Shown piece by piece: positions 1 through 7,323 of a DNA stretch of 21,985 nucleotides; the first letter of the stretch is position 1, and each line of letters opens with the position of its first letter. Made by a program: the position numbers and the translations under genes. The notes under the pieces were generated by a model. The model ran no database searches, was not told the DNA's origin, and worked only from the letters and a program-made list of their open reading frames with translations. The DNA comes from AC-37 sp045805345 (GTDB lineage Bacteria > Actinomycetota > Thermoleophilia > Solirubrobacterales > Thermoleophilaceae). The stretch covers positions 1-21,985 of the forward strand of contig JBJMLK010000115.1 in assembly GCA_045805345.1 (NCBI GenBank). Direction: 5' to 3'.

Positions 1-116
1 ATCGCGTAGCCGCCGACCAGCGCGATCGCCCCGGCGGCCGCGACGGCGGCCAGCATCCGCGGCACGCTCGTGCGCCGCTCGATGAAGATCGGCTGGGTGT
101 CCTGGTCGACGGACAT
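1..116 (-). CDS. N-terminus of an unidentified membrane-anchored protein (partial)
   Basis: An ATG at 116 opens a frame that reads leftwards off the window edge, so only the first 38 residues are visible. They begin MSVDQDTQPIFIERRTS and continue into a hydrophobic Ala/Gly/Val stretch from about residue 20 to the edge, which looks like an uncleaved signal anchor following a short charged cytoplasmic head. The gene lies on the same strand as thrB, about 100 bp downstream, but a hairpin separates them, so it may be its own transcript. In many actinobacteria the gene after thrB is rho; this start does not resemble Rho. Too little is visible to assign a function. Confidence 0.5.
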   Translation of the reverse strand, partial: MSVDQDTQPIFIERRTSVPRMLAAVAAAGAIALVGGYA

Positions 117-170
117 AAGGGGTCCGCTACCGGGGTTCGCCCGCAGTGGCGCGCGTCCTCCCCCGTTTTT

Positions 171-209
171 GTCCTGACTTAGTCCCGGTAACCGGGATCA
201 GGGCAGGAC
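171..209. terminator. Hairpin downstream of thrB, possible terminator
   Basis: A two-part inverted repeat sits 10 bp past the thrB stop. The outer arms are GTCCTG (171-176) and CAGGAC (204-209). The inner arms are TCCCGGT (183-189) and ACCGGGA (191-197), separated by one base, with symmetrical 6-nt internal loops between the two stems. It could end the lysA-hom-thrC-thrB transcript. There is no U-run on the minus-strand 3' side (AAAAA follows instead), so a role as a protein-binding site or as a terminator for plus-strand read-through is also possible. Confidence 0.4.
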
Positions 210-218
210 GAAACCGGA

Positions 219-1070
219 CTACAGCGCCCGCACGTCCGCCCCGCCCGGCGAGAACTGCGCGCGGCTCACGCGGCAGTCGGGGGCGGCTTGGCGGAGGCGC
301 TCGACCAGCGCTCCGGTCGCCTGCCAGTGGCACCAGAAGAGCACGGTCGGGCCGGCGCCCGAGATCGAGGCGCCGACGGCGCCGAGCTCGCGGGCCTGGC
401 GCAGCAGCTCCATCGAGCGCGGGTAGAGCGGCTCGCGCCGCGGCTGGTGCAGGCGGTCGGAGAGGCCGCGCGCCACGAGGTCGAGGTCGCCGCGTGCCAG
501 CCCGAGCACCAGCAGCGCGGCATGGGAGACGTTGTGCACCGCGTCGGTCAGCGGCACCTCGTCCGGCAGCGCCGCCCGCGCGTCGCTCGTGGCCACGGCC
601 TCGGGAGGGATCACCAGTACGCCCTCGATCCCCGGGGCGGCCTCGAAGCGCTCGGCCCCGCCGTCAGCGCAGATCACGAATCCGCCCAAAAGGGCCGCCG
701 CCACGTTGTCGGGGTGGCCCTCCAGGGCAGCCGCCAGCTCGAGCAGCGGCGCGTCCAGCTCGTACATGTGGTCGGCGGCCACCAGGCCCGCCACTATCGC
801 CGCAGCGCTCGAGCCGAGGCCCGCCGCCACCGGGATCTCCGACCGGATCCTGAACTGGTGTCCGTCGGCCGGACGCAGCGCCTCGAACGCGCGGACGCAC
901 AGGTTGTCGCGGCCGGCGGGAAGGTCGTCGCCTCCGGCGTCGACGCCGAACTCGCCCGTCTCCTCGACCTCCAGCTCCAGGTGCAGCGTCAGCGCTGCCG
1001 CCATCGAGTCGTAGCCCGGCCCGAGGTTGGCCGACGACGCCGGAACGCGCACCACGCGGTGGCGCCTCAC
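219..1070 (-). CDS. thrB: Homoserine kinase
   Basis: Phosphorylates homoserine with ATP to O-phosphohomoserine, the substrate of the neighbouring threonine synthase; cytoplasmic GHMP-family kinase. Visible family motifs are the N-terminal ASSANLGPGYDSM (residues 11-23) and the ATP-binding glycine-rich motif PVAAGLGSSAAA (80-91), with a C-terminal SGAGPTVLF segment. At 283 residues it is close to the usual length of about 300. The frame stays open far upstream inside thrC, but the GTG at 1070 is chosen because it overlaps the thrC stop as GTGA and places the PASSANLGPG motif at the normal distance from the N-terminus. Last gene of the lysA-hom-thrC-thrB run and probably translationally coupled to thrC. 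Confidence 0.95.
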   Translation of the reverse strand: MRRHRVVRVPASSANLGPGYDSMAAALTLHLELEVEETGEFGVDAGGDDLPAGRDNLCVRAFEALRPADGHQFRIRSEIPVAAGLGSSAAAIVAGLVAADHMYELDAPLLELAAALEGHPDNVAAALLGGFVICADGGAERFEAAPGIEGVLVIPPEAVATSDARAALPDEVPLTDAVHNVSHAALLVLGLARGDLDLVARGLSDRLHQPRREPLYPRSMELLRQARELGAVGASISGAGPTVLFWCHWQATGALVERLRQAAPDCRVSRAQFSPGGADVRAL

Positions 1071-2062
1071 TGGCCGAGCACCTCGCGCTCGACGTCCTCG
1101 AGGCGCGGCTCGCACGGCACGACCGGCGCCGCGCTGGCGAGAGCGGTGGTCGGGTCCTTCAGGCCGTGCCCGGTGAGGACGCACACCACGCGCCCCTCCG
1201 CGCCGTACTTGAGGAGGCCGGCGACGGACGCGGCCGACGCCGGCTCGCAGAACACCCCCTCGCGCTCGCCGAGCAGCGCGTACGCCGCGAGGATCTCCTC
1301 GTCGGACACCGCGCGCACCTCGCCGCGCGACGAGGTGAAGGCGTCCATCGCCTCCTCCCAGCGCGCCGGATTGCCGATCCGGATCGCGGACGCCACCGTC
1401 TCGGGGTTCTCGACCGGGGCACCCTGTACGAGCGGCGCCGCGCCCGCGGCCTGGTAGCCGTGCAGCCGCGGCGCGACCTCGTACTCGCGGAAGCCCTTCC
1501 ACCAGGCCGTCACGTTGCCGGCGTTGCCGACCGGGATGCAGAGCACGTCCGGCGGCTCGCCGAGCTGGTCGCAGACCTCGAAAGCGCCGGTCTTCTGGCC
1601 CTCGATCCGGAACGGGTTCACGGAGTTGACGAGCGCGATCGGATGGCGGTCGGCCAGCTCGCGGACGATCTCCAGCGCCTGGTCGAAGTTGCCGCGCAGC
1701 GCGACCACGCGCGCACCGTGCATCAGCGCCTGCGCCAGCTTGCCGGTGGCGATCTTGCCCTCCGGCACGATCACCGCGCCGCGCAGCCCGGCCCGCGCGG
1801 CATAGGCGGCGGCGCTCGCGGCCGTGTTGCCGGTCGACGCGCAGACCACGGCCTCGGCGCCCTCGCTCACCGCGGCGGACACCGCCACGGTCATCCCGCG
1901 GTCCTTGAACGAGCCGGTCGGGTTGGTGCCCTCGAGCTTGAGCCAGACGTCGCAGCCCGTCCGTTCCGACAGTACGGGCGCGGGAATCAGCGGCGTCCCG
2001 CCCTCGCCGAGCGTGACGACCGGGTCCACCGGCAGGCGGTCGCGGTAGTCCCAGAGGGTCAG
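1067..2062 (-). CDS. thrC: Threonine synthase (probable CTG start)
   Basis: PLP enzyme converting O-phosphohomoserine to threonine. The PLP lysine lies in GTNPTGSFKDRGM, followed by the substrate/PLP-phosphate loops STGNTAASAAAYAARAG and PVGNAGNVTAW. The first conventional start in this frame is GTG 2029, giving 320 residues, but it has no ribosome binding site and cuts off LTLWDYRDRLP, which resembles the WxGLxxxYRDRLP start typical of the family. A CTG at 2062 overlaps the hom stop as CTGA and is preceded by AGGAG with 8-nt spacing, so I start the gene there (331 residues). The overlap type mirrors the GTGA junction with thrB. Identity is certain; the start is inferred from ribosome-site placement and family N-termini. 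Confidence 0.9.
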   Translation of the reverse strand: MTLWDYRDRLPVDPVVTLGEGGTPLIPAPVLSERTGCDVWLKLEGTNPTGSFKDRGMTVAVSAAVSEGAEAVVCASTGNTAASAAAYAARAGLRGAVIVPEGKIATGKLAQALMHGARVVALRGNFDQALEIVRELADRHPIALVNSVNPFRIEGQKTGAFEVCDQLGEPPDVLCIPVGNAGNVTAWWKGFREYEVAPRLHGYQAAGAAPLVQGAPVENPETVASAIRIGNPARWEEAMDAFTSSRGEVRAVSDEEILAAYALLGEREGVFCEPASAASVAGLLKYGAEGRVVCVLTGHGLKDPTTALASAAPVVPCEPRLEDVEREVLGQ

Positions 2063-3279
2063 TCGAAGGTCTCCTGGATCACGCGGATCGTCCGCGGCGG
2101 CGCGCGCAGGAAGTCGAGTCGCCCGATCAGGTCGACGGCGGCCTTGAACGCGGACTCGAGCACGGGATGCACGACCATCTCGAGCCGCGCGTCGTCGCCA
2201 AGCCCCTTCTGCACGACCGACCTCACCGACACGCCCTGCATGCCGAGGATCTCCGCGATCTGCGCCAGCACGCCGGGAGTGTCGGCCACCTCGAGGTGCA
2301 GGTAGAAGGCGGACTCGACATCGTCCACGAGCGGCACGTCCTCGGCCGGCGGCGGCAGGGTCGGCGGCGGGATCATCGCCGAGATCACGTCACCCAGAAC
2401 CGCGGACGCGGTCTGCGATCCCCCGGCGCCCGGTCCGGACAGGGTGATCTCGGTGATCGCGGGCGACTCGATCGTCACGGCGTTGAAGGAGCCGTTCACC
2501 GACGCGAGCGGATGGCCGCCGAAGATGAACGTGGGGTGCACGCGCACGGACACGCCGTCGGCCAGCCGCTCGGCGGTGCCCACCAGCTTGAGCGAGAGGC
2601 CGAGCTCCTTCGCGTACTCGATGTCGGAGGCGGTGAGCGCCTCGATGCCCTCGTACGAGACCTGGTCCACGTGCACCGGCACGTTGAAGGCCAGCCGCGC
2701 GATGATCGCCATCTTGGCCGCGGCGTCGCGGCCGCTCACGTCCTCGGTCGGGTCGGCCTCCGCGTAGCCGAGCCGCTGGGCCTCGGCGAGCGCGACCTCG
2801 TACGTCGCGCCGGTGGCGGTCATCTCGGAGAGGATGAAGTTGGTGGTGCCGTTCACGATCCCGTGCACGCGCTCCACGTGCGCGGCGGCGAGCGTCTCGT
2901 GGATCACCCGGATCACGGGCACCACGCCCCCGACCGCCGCCTCGAAGCGCAGCTGCACCCCGGCCGCGCGCGCCGCGTCGTAGATCTCCTCCCCGTGCTG
3001 CGCGAGCACCGCCTTGTTCGCGGTCACCACGTGCTTGCCGGCCCGCATCGCGCGGAGGATGTAGTCGCGCGCCGGCTCGACGCCGCCGATCAGCTCCACG
3101 ATCAGGTCGCTGCCCGCGAGGATCTCCTCGAAGTCGCCGCGTGAGCGGGTCAGCACCCCGGCGATCTCCGGCCGCGTTCCGGTCGCCGACTCGATCGCGC
3201 CGGCGCGCTCGCCCAACAGCTCGTGGAAGGCAGCCCCGACCGTGCCGTGGCCGAGCAGCCCGACCCTGAAGCTCGTCAT
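2059..3279 (-). CDS. hom: Homoserine dehydrogenase
   Basis: Reduces aspartate semialdehyde to homoserine with NAD(P)H, the branch point away from lysine. The N-terminal Rossmann motif is VGLLGHGTVGAAF (residues 6-18). Family signatures TANKAVLAQHG and GIVNGTTNFILSEM follow, then the catalytic domain region with DPTEDVSGRDAAAKMAI. The last 80 residues form an ACT domain (YLHLEVADTPGVLAQIAEIL), the usual site of threonine feedback. The length of 406 residues is slightly below the roughly 430 of many actinobacterial enzymes. Starts at ATG 3279, 27 bp after the lysA stop, with no convincing Shine-Dalgarno sequence; it ends in a CTGA overlap with thrC. Confidence 0.95.
   Translation of the reverse strand: MTSFRVGLLGHGTVGAAFHELLGERAGAIESATGTRPEIAGVLTRSRGDFEEILAGSDLIVELIGGVEPARDYILRAMRAGKHVVTANKAVLAQHGEEIYDAARAAGVQLRFEAAVGGVVPVIRVIHETLAAAHVERVHGIVNGTTNFILSEMTATGATYEVALAEAQRLGYAEADPTEDVSGRDAAAKMAIIARLAFNVPVHVDQVSYEGIEALTASDIEYAKELGLSLKLVGTAERLADGVSVRVHPTFIFGGHPLASVNGSFNAVTIESPAITEITLSGPGAGGSQTASAVLGDVISAMIPPPTLPPPAEDVPLVDDVESAFYLHLEVADTPGVLAQIAEILGMQGVSVRSVVQKGLGDDARLEMVVHPVLESAFKAAVDLIGRLDFLRAPPRTIRVIQETFD
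2071..2075 (-). promoter_or_regulatory. Ribosome binding site deciding the thrC start
   Basis: AGGAG on the minus strand, inside the last codons of hom, lies 8 nt before CTG 2062. No comparable sequence precedes the GTG at 2029, so this site is the main argument for the upstream CTG start. Confidence 0.6.
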
Positions 3280-3306
3280 CCGGAGGCGCCGCGCCTTCTA
3301 GGGGCT

Positions 3307-4557
3307 CTAGAGGTCACGGAGCGTCAGGTCCTCGTAGGTCTCCCTGCGCACCACCTCGCGCGCCTCCCCGCCTGAGCAGAAGATCACGGGCGGGCGCGGG
3401 ATGCCGTTGTAGTTGTTGGCCATCGCATGGCCGTAGGCGCCGGTGGCGGGCATCACGAGCACGTCGCCGGGGCGCGGGTCGTCGAGCATCACGTCGCGCA
3501 CGAGGATGTCGCCGGACTCGCAGTGCTTTCCGGCGATCGTGGACAGCGACTCGCCGCCGAAGCGATCGGCGATCTGCGCCTCGTAGCGAGCGCCGTACAG
3601 CATCGGCCGCAGGTTGTCGGACATGCCGCCGTCCACCGCCACGTAGGTGCGCACGCCGGGTATCTCCTTGATCGTCCCGACCCGGTAGAGCGTGACCCCA
3701 GCGTTGCCGACCAGGGAGCGGCCGGGCTCGCACAGGACCGTGACGCCGTCGGGCGCTCCGCGCAGCAGGGTGTCGACGTAGTCCTCGATGGCCGGCGGCC
3801 GGTCCTCGGCGGTGTAGGCGATGCCCAGCCCGCCGCCCAGGTTGAGCAGCGGGTAGTCGCCGATCCCGGTGAGCACCTCCGCCAGCTTCTCGTACGGCGC
3901 GAGGTCGAAGATCTGCGAGCCGAGGTGGGCGTGCAGGCCGCGCAGCTCGAGGTTGCGGATGCGGTCGATGGCGCGCGGGACGTCGTCGAGGCCGAAGCCG
4001 AACTTGGAGTCGACCTGGCCGGTGGCGATGTAGGCATGCGTGGACGGCGTGATCCCCGGCGTGACGCGCAGCAGCACGCGCTGTCCCGGCGCCATGCGCT
4101 CGAGGCGGTCGAGCTCGTCGAAAGAGTCGATCACGATGTGGCCGACCCCGGCGTCGATCGCCATCCGGAGCTCGTCGTCGGACTTGTTGTTGCCGTGCAT
4201 GTAGATCCGCTCCGGCGGGAACCCGCCCTTGAGCGCCAGGTACAGCTCGCCGCCGGAGGCGACGTCGCAGGCCAGGCCCTCCGCGGCGAGCAGCCGGTAG
4301 GCGGCCGTGCACGGAAACGCCTTGCTCGCGTACACGACCCCGAAGTGCTCGGTGCGGGCGCGGAAGGACTCCATGTACGCGCGGGCGCGGGCGCGGATGT
4401 CGTCCTCGGCGTAGACGTACGCCGGCGTGCCGAAGCGCTCGGCCAGCTCGACCACGTCGCAGCCGCCGACCTCGAGCCGGCCCGCCTCGTTGATCGCAGA
4501 TCCGAGCGGGAAGACGTGCTCGAGCCCCGCGATGCCCTGCTGTCCCATCGTGGCCAT
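3307..4557 (-). CDS. lysA: Diaminopimelate decarboxylase
   Basis: PLP enzyme making L-lysine from meso-diaminopimelate. Fold-III decarboxylase motifs are visible: the PLP lysine in VVYASKAFPC (K79), HLGSQIFD, NLGGGLGIAY, EPGRSLVGNAG, the CESGDIL active-site cysteine segment, and GAYGHAMANNYNG near the C-terminus. With the ATG at 4557 it has 416 residues, normal for the family. A longer frame to 4695 runs into the divergent hydrolase and is rejected. An alternative ATG lies at 4548. First gene of the operon with hom, thrC and thrB. A CATACT box 10 nt before the start and the lack of a Shine-Dalgarno sequence suggest a very short or absent leader. Confidence 0.95.
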   Translation of the reverse strand: MATMGQQGIAGLEHVFPLGSAINEAGRLEVGGCDVVELAERFGTPAYVYAEDDIRARARAYMESFRARTEHFGVVYASKAFPCTAAYRLLAAEGLACDVASGGELYLALKGGFPPERIYMHGNNKSDDELRMAIDAGVGHIVIDSFDELDRLERMAPGQRVLLRVTPGITPSTHAYIATGQVDSKFGFGLDDVPRAIDRIRNLELRGLHAHLGSQIFDLAPYEKLAEVLTGIGDYPLLNLGGGLGIAYTAEDRPPAIEDYVDTLLRGAPDGVTVLCEPGRSLVGNAGVTLYRVGTIKEIPGVRTYVAVDGGMSDNLRPMLYGARYEAQIADRFGGESLSTIAGKHCESGDILVRDVMLDDPRPGDVLVMPATGAYGHAMANNYNGIPRPPVIFCSGGEAREVVRRETYEDLTLRDL

Positions 4558-4573
4558 AATCCCCGCAAGTATG
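4555..4573. promoter_or_regulatory. Interlocked divergent -10 boxes for lysA and the hydrolase gene
   Basis: On the plus strand CATAAT (4555-4560) lies 10 nt before the hydrolase ATG at 4571. On the minus strand CATACT (4573-4568) lies 10 nt before the lysA ATG at 4557. Each box therefore contains the other gene's start codon: CAT 4555-4557 is the lysA start and ATG 4571-4573 the hydrolase start. No good -35 hexamers are visible, so this rests on the -10 fit and the geometry. Confidence 0.4.
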
Positions 4574-5281
4574 AAGCACCCCCTCCCGGCCCGGCCGGAG
4601 CTCGGGACGCGCGACGGGCTCGCGTACGCGCTCTTCATGCCGCCGGTCGAGCCGCGCGCCGGAGTGGTGATCTGCCACGGCTCGGGGTCCGCCAAGGAGA
4701 GCCACTTCGACTTCGCGCGCGCGGCGACGGCCTACGACATGGCGGCCGTCGCGTTCGACGCGCGCGGCCACGGCGACTCCGAGGGGCGCTTCGGGCCGGG
4801 CGCGATCGACGACGTGCTCACGATCTGCGGCCTGATGCGCGAGCAGGCCACGCGGATCGCGCTGCGCGGGTCGAGCATGGGCGGGTTCTGCGCGCTGCAC
4901 GCCGCCGCCGCGGACGGGATGGTCGACGCCGTGGTGGCGATCTGCCCGTCACCCGAGGACTTCCTCCTGCGCGGGCTGCGATCGGAACGGCTCGACGGCT
5001 TCGACGCCGACCGCGAGGCGCTCGAGCCGTGGCTCGAGGGCATGTCGGTGGTCGACGCTGTTGCGTCCCTGTCCCCGCGTACCGCACTGCTGCTTCTGCA
5101 CGCCCGTGGCGACGAGCAGATCCCGTACACGATCTCGGAGGAGCTGTTCGAGGCGGCCGGCGAGCCGAAGCGGATCCTGCTCCTGCCCGGCGGCCACCAC
5201 CGCTCGATCCAGCACGACCTCGAGCTGCAGGCCGAGTCGCTGCGCTTCGTGGAGCGGGCGGTGGCTGGAGAGCCGGTCTAG
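4571..5281 (+). CDS. Alpha/beta hydrolase (serine esterase/peptidase fold)
   Basis: A 236-residue cytoplasmic alpha/beta hydrolase of unknown substrate. The oxyanion-loop HGSGSAKESH (36-45) and a FDARGHGDSEG strand/loop (62-72) are followed by the nucleophile elbow G-S-S-M-G, with Ser102 the likely nucleophile. An acid in GDEQIPY (Asp181) and His209 or His210 in LPGGHHRS complete the triad. This layout resembles dienelactone-hydrolase-like and S9-like small hydrolases. I start at ATG 4571 because the longer frame upstream is antisense to lysA and because a CATAAT box sits just before this ATG; no Shine-Dalgarno sequence is seen. It is divergent from lysA, with a 13-bp gap between start codons. 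Confidence 0.85.
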   Translation: MKHPLPARPELGTRDGLAYALFMPPVEPRAGVVICHGSGSAKESHFDFARAATAYDMAAVAFDARGHGDSEGRFGPGAIDDVLTICGLMREQATRIALRGSSMGGFCALHAAAADGMVDAVVAICPSPEDFLLRGLRSERLDGFDADREALEPWLEGMSVVDAVASLSPRTALLLLHARGDEQIPYTISEELFEAAGEPKRILLLPGGHHRSIQHDLELQAESLRFVERAVAGEPV

Positions 5282-5286
5282 CCCGG

Positions 5287-5811
5287 CTACGGGAGCGCCG
5301 GCACGTCGGGCGCGGGCGGAAGGTCGACCTGCGGAACCGCCTGGTAGGCCGTCGAGGTCACCTGGTCCACGATCCCGCCGGTGTCGCCGCCTACCCGGGG
5401 GCCGCCGCCGGGGTTGGGGTCCTCGCCGGGCGGGTTCGTGCCCACGCGCGGCGGGGGCGAGGGGTCGCCGGAGCCGCCGGTGTTGCCGCCCGGCGTGCCC
5501 GGGCCGCCGCCGCCATCGCCGCCCGGGTTGACACCGGGCAGGCGCGCCGCCGGCCCACCGTCAGCCGAGCCGGCGCCGCCGGCGCTGCTCGCCAGGCCGC
5601 CGGCCGTCGTGCTCGAACGCCGCACGGCGCGCACGACGCGGGCCGCGTGCGGGCTCTCGACGGCGATCTCGGCGGGAGTCGCTCCCCTGTCGCGGGTCGG
5701 CCAGGCATTGAAGGTCACCAAAGCACTGACGAGGGCGAGCATCGTCAGGGACGCGGCGAGCAGTACGCCGGTCGTTCCAAAGGCGGTCAGGGTGACCCGG
5801 TGCGTATTCAT
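5287..5811 (-). CDS. Membrane-anchored Gly/Pro-rich protein
   Basis: A 174-residue protein starting MNTHRVTLTAF, with one long hydrophobic segment at about residues 8-33 and then the motif FNAWP. The rest is low complexity: Ala/Ser, then a Gly/Pro/Asn/Asp-rich linker at about 75-150, ending in PQVDLPPAPDVPALP. Likely inserted in the membrane with an extended extracytoplasmic tail. A GTG at 5829 would add six residues; neither start has a good ribosome site, and ATG 5811 leaves a compact charged N-terminus. The upstream gene on the same strand (to 6454) has the same design, including hydrophobic N-terminus, FxxWP and a later RVVR, so the two may be diverged duplicates. Function unknown; low complexity also leaves some doubt that it is expressed. 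Confidence 0.55.
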   Translation of the reverse strand: MNTHRVTLTAFGTTGVLLAASLTMLALVSALVTFNAWPTRDRGATPAEIAVESPHAARVVRAVRRSSTTAGGLASSAGGAGSADGGPAARLPGVNPGGDGGGGPGTPGGNTGGSGDPSPPPRVGTNPPGEDPNPGGGPRVGGDTGGIVDQVTSTAYQAVPQVDLPPAPDVPALP

Positions 5812-5839
5812 CTGGCGCTGGGGTAGCACCTGGCTTATT

Positions 5840-5854
5840 CCCCGCTCGGCGGGG
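5840..5854. terminator. Perfect GC-rich hairpin between the two small membrane-protein genes
   Basis: CCCCGC (5840-5845), loop TCG, GCGGGG (5849-5854). On the minus strand it lies about 30 nt past the stop at 5885 and about 10 nt before the next possible start. It could be a terminator or attenuator between the two genes. There is no clear U-run (AATAAG follows). Confidence 0.35.
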
Positions 5855-5884
5855 CCTAACCGTCTTTTCGCGCGCGGCGAGCGG

Positions 5885-6454
5885 TCAGTGGTGGCCGTGG
5901 CGCCCGGGGCCGCCCTTGCGGCCGTACGCGTGGCCGTGACCGTGGCGGTGCAGCGGGCCGGCGGGGCGGACCTGAGGCTTGGCGTGGGCGCCCCTCGGAA
6001 GCGGTCGCGGCGCCTGAGCCAGCGGCGTGCCGTCGGGCGTCTGGTCAGCCGTATCGCCGTGGTGGGTCCGCGGTGCCGGCGACTCGACCGGAGCCGGCGA
6101 GCGGTCCTGCCCGGCGCCCCGGGCCGAGCCGTGGCGACCGGAATGGCGCGGGGCGCGGGCCACGTGCTCCACGTGGCGCCGGGTGGGCGCCGGTAGAGCG
6201 GCGACCCGGTCCGCGGTCGCGGCCCGGTGGGCGGGCTTCGGCGAGGGCGCCGGCTCGCGGCTGGCGAGCGCGACGCGGGAGTCCGCGGGCGTGACTCGCA
6301 CGACCCTGTCGATCGAGCGCGGGGCCGGCGCCTTGGGCCAGCCGTGGAACCCGAACGGCTGCGGTCCGGCCGTCAGCGAGACGGCCATCACGACCGCGAG
6401 GAACGCCGCGAGCGGGACCCAGCGGAGGAGGAGCCTGTCTGCGGACGTAGTCAC
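5885..6454 (-). CDS. Membrane-anchored His/Pro-rich protein (start ambiguous)
   Basis: Frame of 189 residues from GTG 6454: a short head, a hydrophobic segment (LLLRWVPLAAFLAVVMAVSL, about residues 8-27), FHGWPK, RSIDRVVRV, then a long Ala/Pro/Arg/His-rich region. It ends in a histidine- and glycine-rich tail (GPLHRHGHGHAYGRKGG and RHGHH) that could bind metal. Probably anchored in the membrane with the tail outside. The start is a problem: a strong GGAGG lies 5 nt before ATG 6467, but that ATG is in a different frame, while GTG 6454 is 18 nt from it. The ATG frame begins MKTYRDYVRRQ, which joins naturally to LLLRWVPL if one base has shifted in the CTCCTCCTCC run near 6430. Function unknown. 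Confidence 0.5.
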   Translation of the reverse strand: MTTSADRLLLRWVPLAAFLAVVMAVSLTAGPQPFGFHGWPKAPAPRSIDRVVRVTPADSRVALASREPAPSPKPAHRAATADRVAALPAPTRRHVEHVARAPRHSGRHGSARGAGQDRSPAPVESPAPRTHHGDTADQTPDGTPLAQAPRPLPRGAHAKPQVRPAGPLHRHGHGHAYGRKGGPGRHGHH

Positions 6455-6464
6455 GGTAAGTCTT

Positions 6465-6477
6465 CATCGGCACCTCC
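6465..6477 (-). promoter_or_regulatory. Strong ribosome binding site plus ATG in a conflicting frame
   Basis: GGAGG (6477-6473), 5-nt spacer, ATG (6467-6465) on the minus strand. In the frame used by the downstream membrane protein this ATG is followed by TGA and the GTG start comes 13 nt later, so the best initiation signal does not match the best protein frame. Confidence 0.6.
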
Positions 6478-6509
6478 GCGGAAACCTTTAGCCCTGAATC
6501 CGGGGGCTG

Positions 6510-6530
6510 GACCCCCCTTTCGGGGGGGTC
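6510..6530 (-). terminator. Hairpin downstream of lgt
   Basis: On the minus strand, arms GACCCCCC and GGGGGGTC pair perfectly (8 bp) around the loop CGAAA, which contains a GNRA-like GAAA. It lies 30 nt after the lgt stop. There is no U-run, and a nearby CCCCCGG could pair with it in an alternative fold. It may end lgt transcription or form part of the leader of the gene at 5885-6454. Confidence 0.45.
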
Positions 6531-6559
6531 TCGACGGATGTTCGAGGCGTCGCGGTGGC

Positions 6560-7315
6560 CTAGGCGGCCGCGGCCGGCCGCAGGCCCGCCCGCTCGTGCA
6601 CGAGCCACGCCGCGCCGACGGCCATCAGCGCCACGCTGACCAGCTGCGGCAGCGTGAGTCCCAGCGCGACCGTGTCGTTTCGCCGGATGAACTCCACCAG
6701 CAGGCGCTCGAGGCCCGAGAGCACGAGCCAGAGCGCGAACAGGATCCCGGGCCGGAAGCGGTCGCGCAGCCGCCAGAGGGCCAGCGCGACCAGCCCCATC
6801 GCCAGCGTCTCGTAGATCGGCGTCGGGTGGACCTTCACGTCGATCGGCTTCGTGCCATGCGGGTACGCCATCGCCCAGGGCAGGCCGGACGCCTCGCCGT
6901 AGTCGCCGTCGCCGGACACCTGGCAGCCGATGCGCCCGACCGCGTACCCGAGCGCCAGGAGCGGCGCGCAGTAGTCGAGCAGCGCGAGGCCGAGGAAGCC
7001 GCGGCGCCAGGCCCACAGGACGACCGTGATGGCCCCGCCCACGACGCCGCCGAGCCAGACCAGGCCCGACCCCGAGAAGAGGCTGCCGAGCAGGTCGCGG
7101 TGGGCGCTGTCCCAGTTCTGGATGATGTAGTCGACCCGCGCGCCGACCAGGCCGCCGATCAGCGCGGCGAAGACCACCTCGTAGGCCCAGTCCGCCGGCT
7201 TGCCGATCTCGCGGAAGCGCCGCGCGCCGATCAGTCCGCAGGCTGCGAAGCCGAGTGCGAAGCAGATCCCGAAGCTCTGGAGCGTGAGCGGGCCGACGTG
7301 GATCTCTGGCTGCAC
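6560..7315 (-). CDS. lgt: Prolipoprotein diacylglyceryl transferase
   Basis: Integral membrane enzyme that transfers diacylglycerol from phosphatidylglycerol to the lipobox cysteine of prolipoproteins. The 251 residues contain about seven hydrophobic segments. The family signature region is present as GRIGCQVSGDGDYG (127-140), corresponding to the usual GRIGNFxNGE, and HPTPIYE (163-169), corresponding to HPTQLYE. A conserved membrane-border arginine lies in LVGARVDYIIQNW. Start is GTG 7315; a TACGCT box ends 8 nt upstream and there is no clear Shine-Dalgarno sequence, so a leaderless mRNA is likely. The two lipoproteins in this window (12960, 15763) would be among its substrates. Divergent from htpX. 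Confidence 0.93.
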   Translation of the reverse strand: MQPEIHVGPLTLQSFGICFALGFAACGLIGARRFREIGKPADWAYEVVFAALIGGLVGARVDYIIQNWDSAHRDLLGSLFSGSGLVWLGGVVGGAITVVLWAWRRGFLGLALLDYCAPLLALGYAVGRIGCQVSGDGDYGEASGLPWAMAYPHGTKPIDVKVHPTPIYETLAMGLVALALWRLRDRFRPGILFALWLVLSGLERLLVEFIRRNDTVALGLTLPQLVSVALMAVGAAWLVHERAGLRPAAAA

Positions 7316-7323
7316 GGCCGCCC

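Noticed and set aside
3427..5826. 799-codon plus-strand frame over lysA and the hydrolase
   Set aside because: Antisense to lysA and out of frame with the hydrolase; composition is His/Arg/Gly-rich shadow, while both real genes have clear family motifs.
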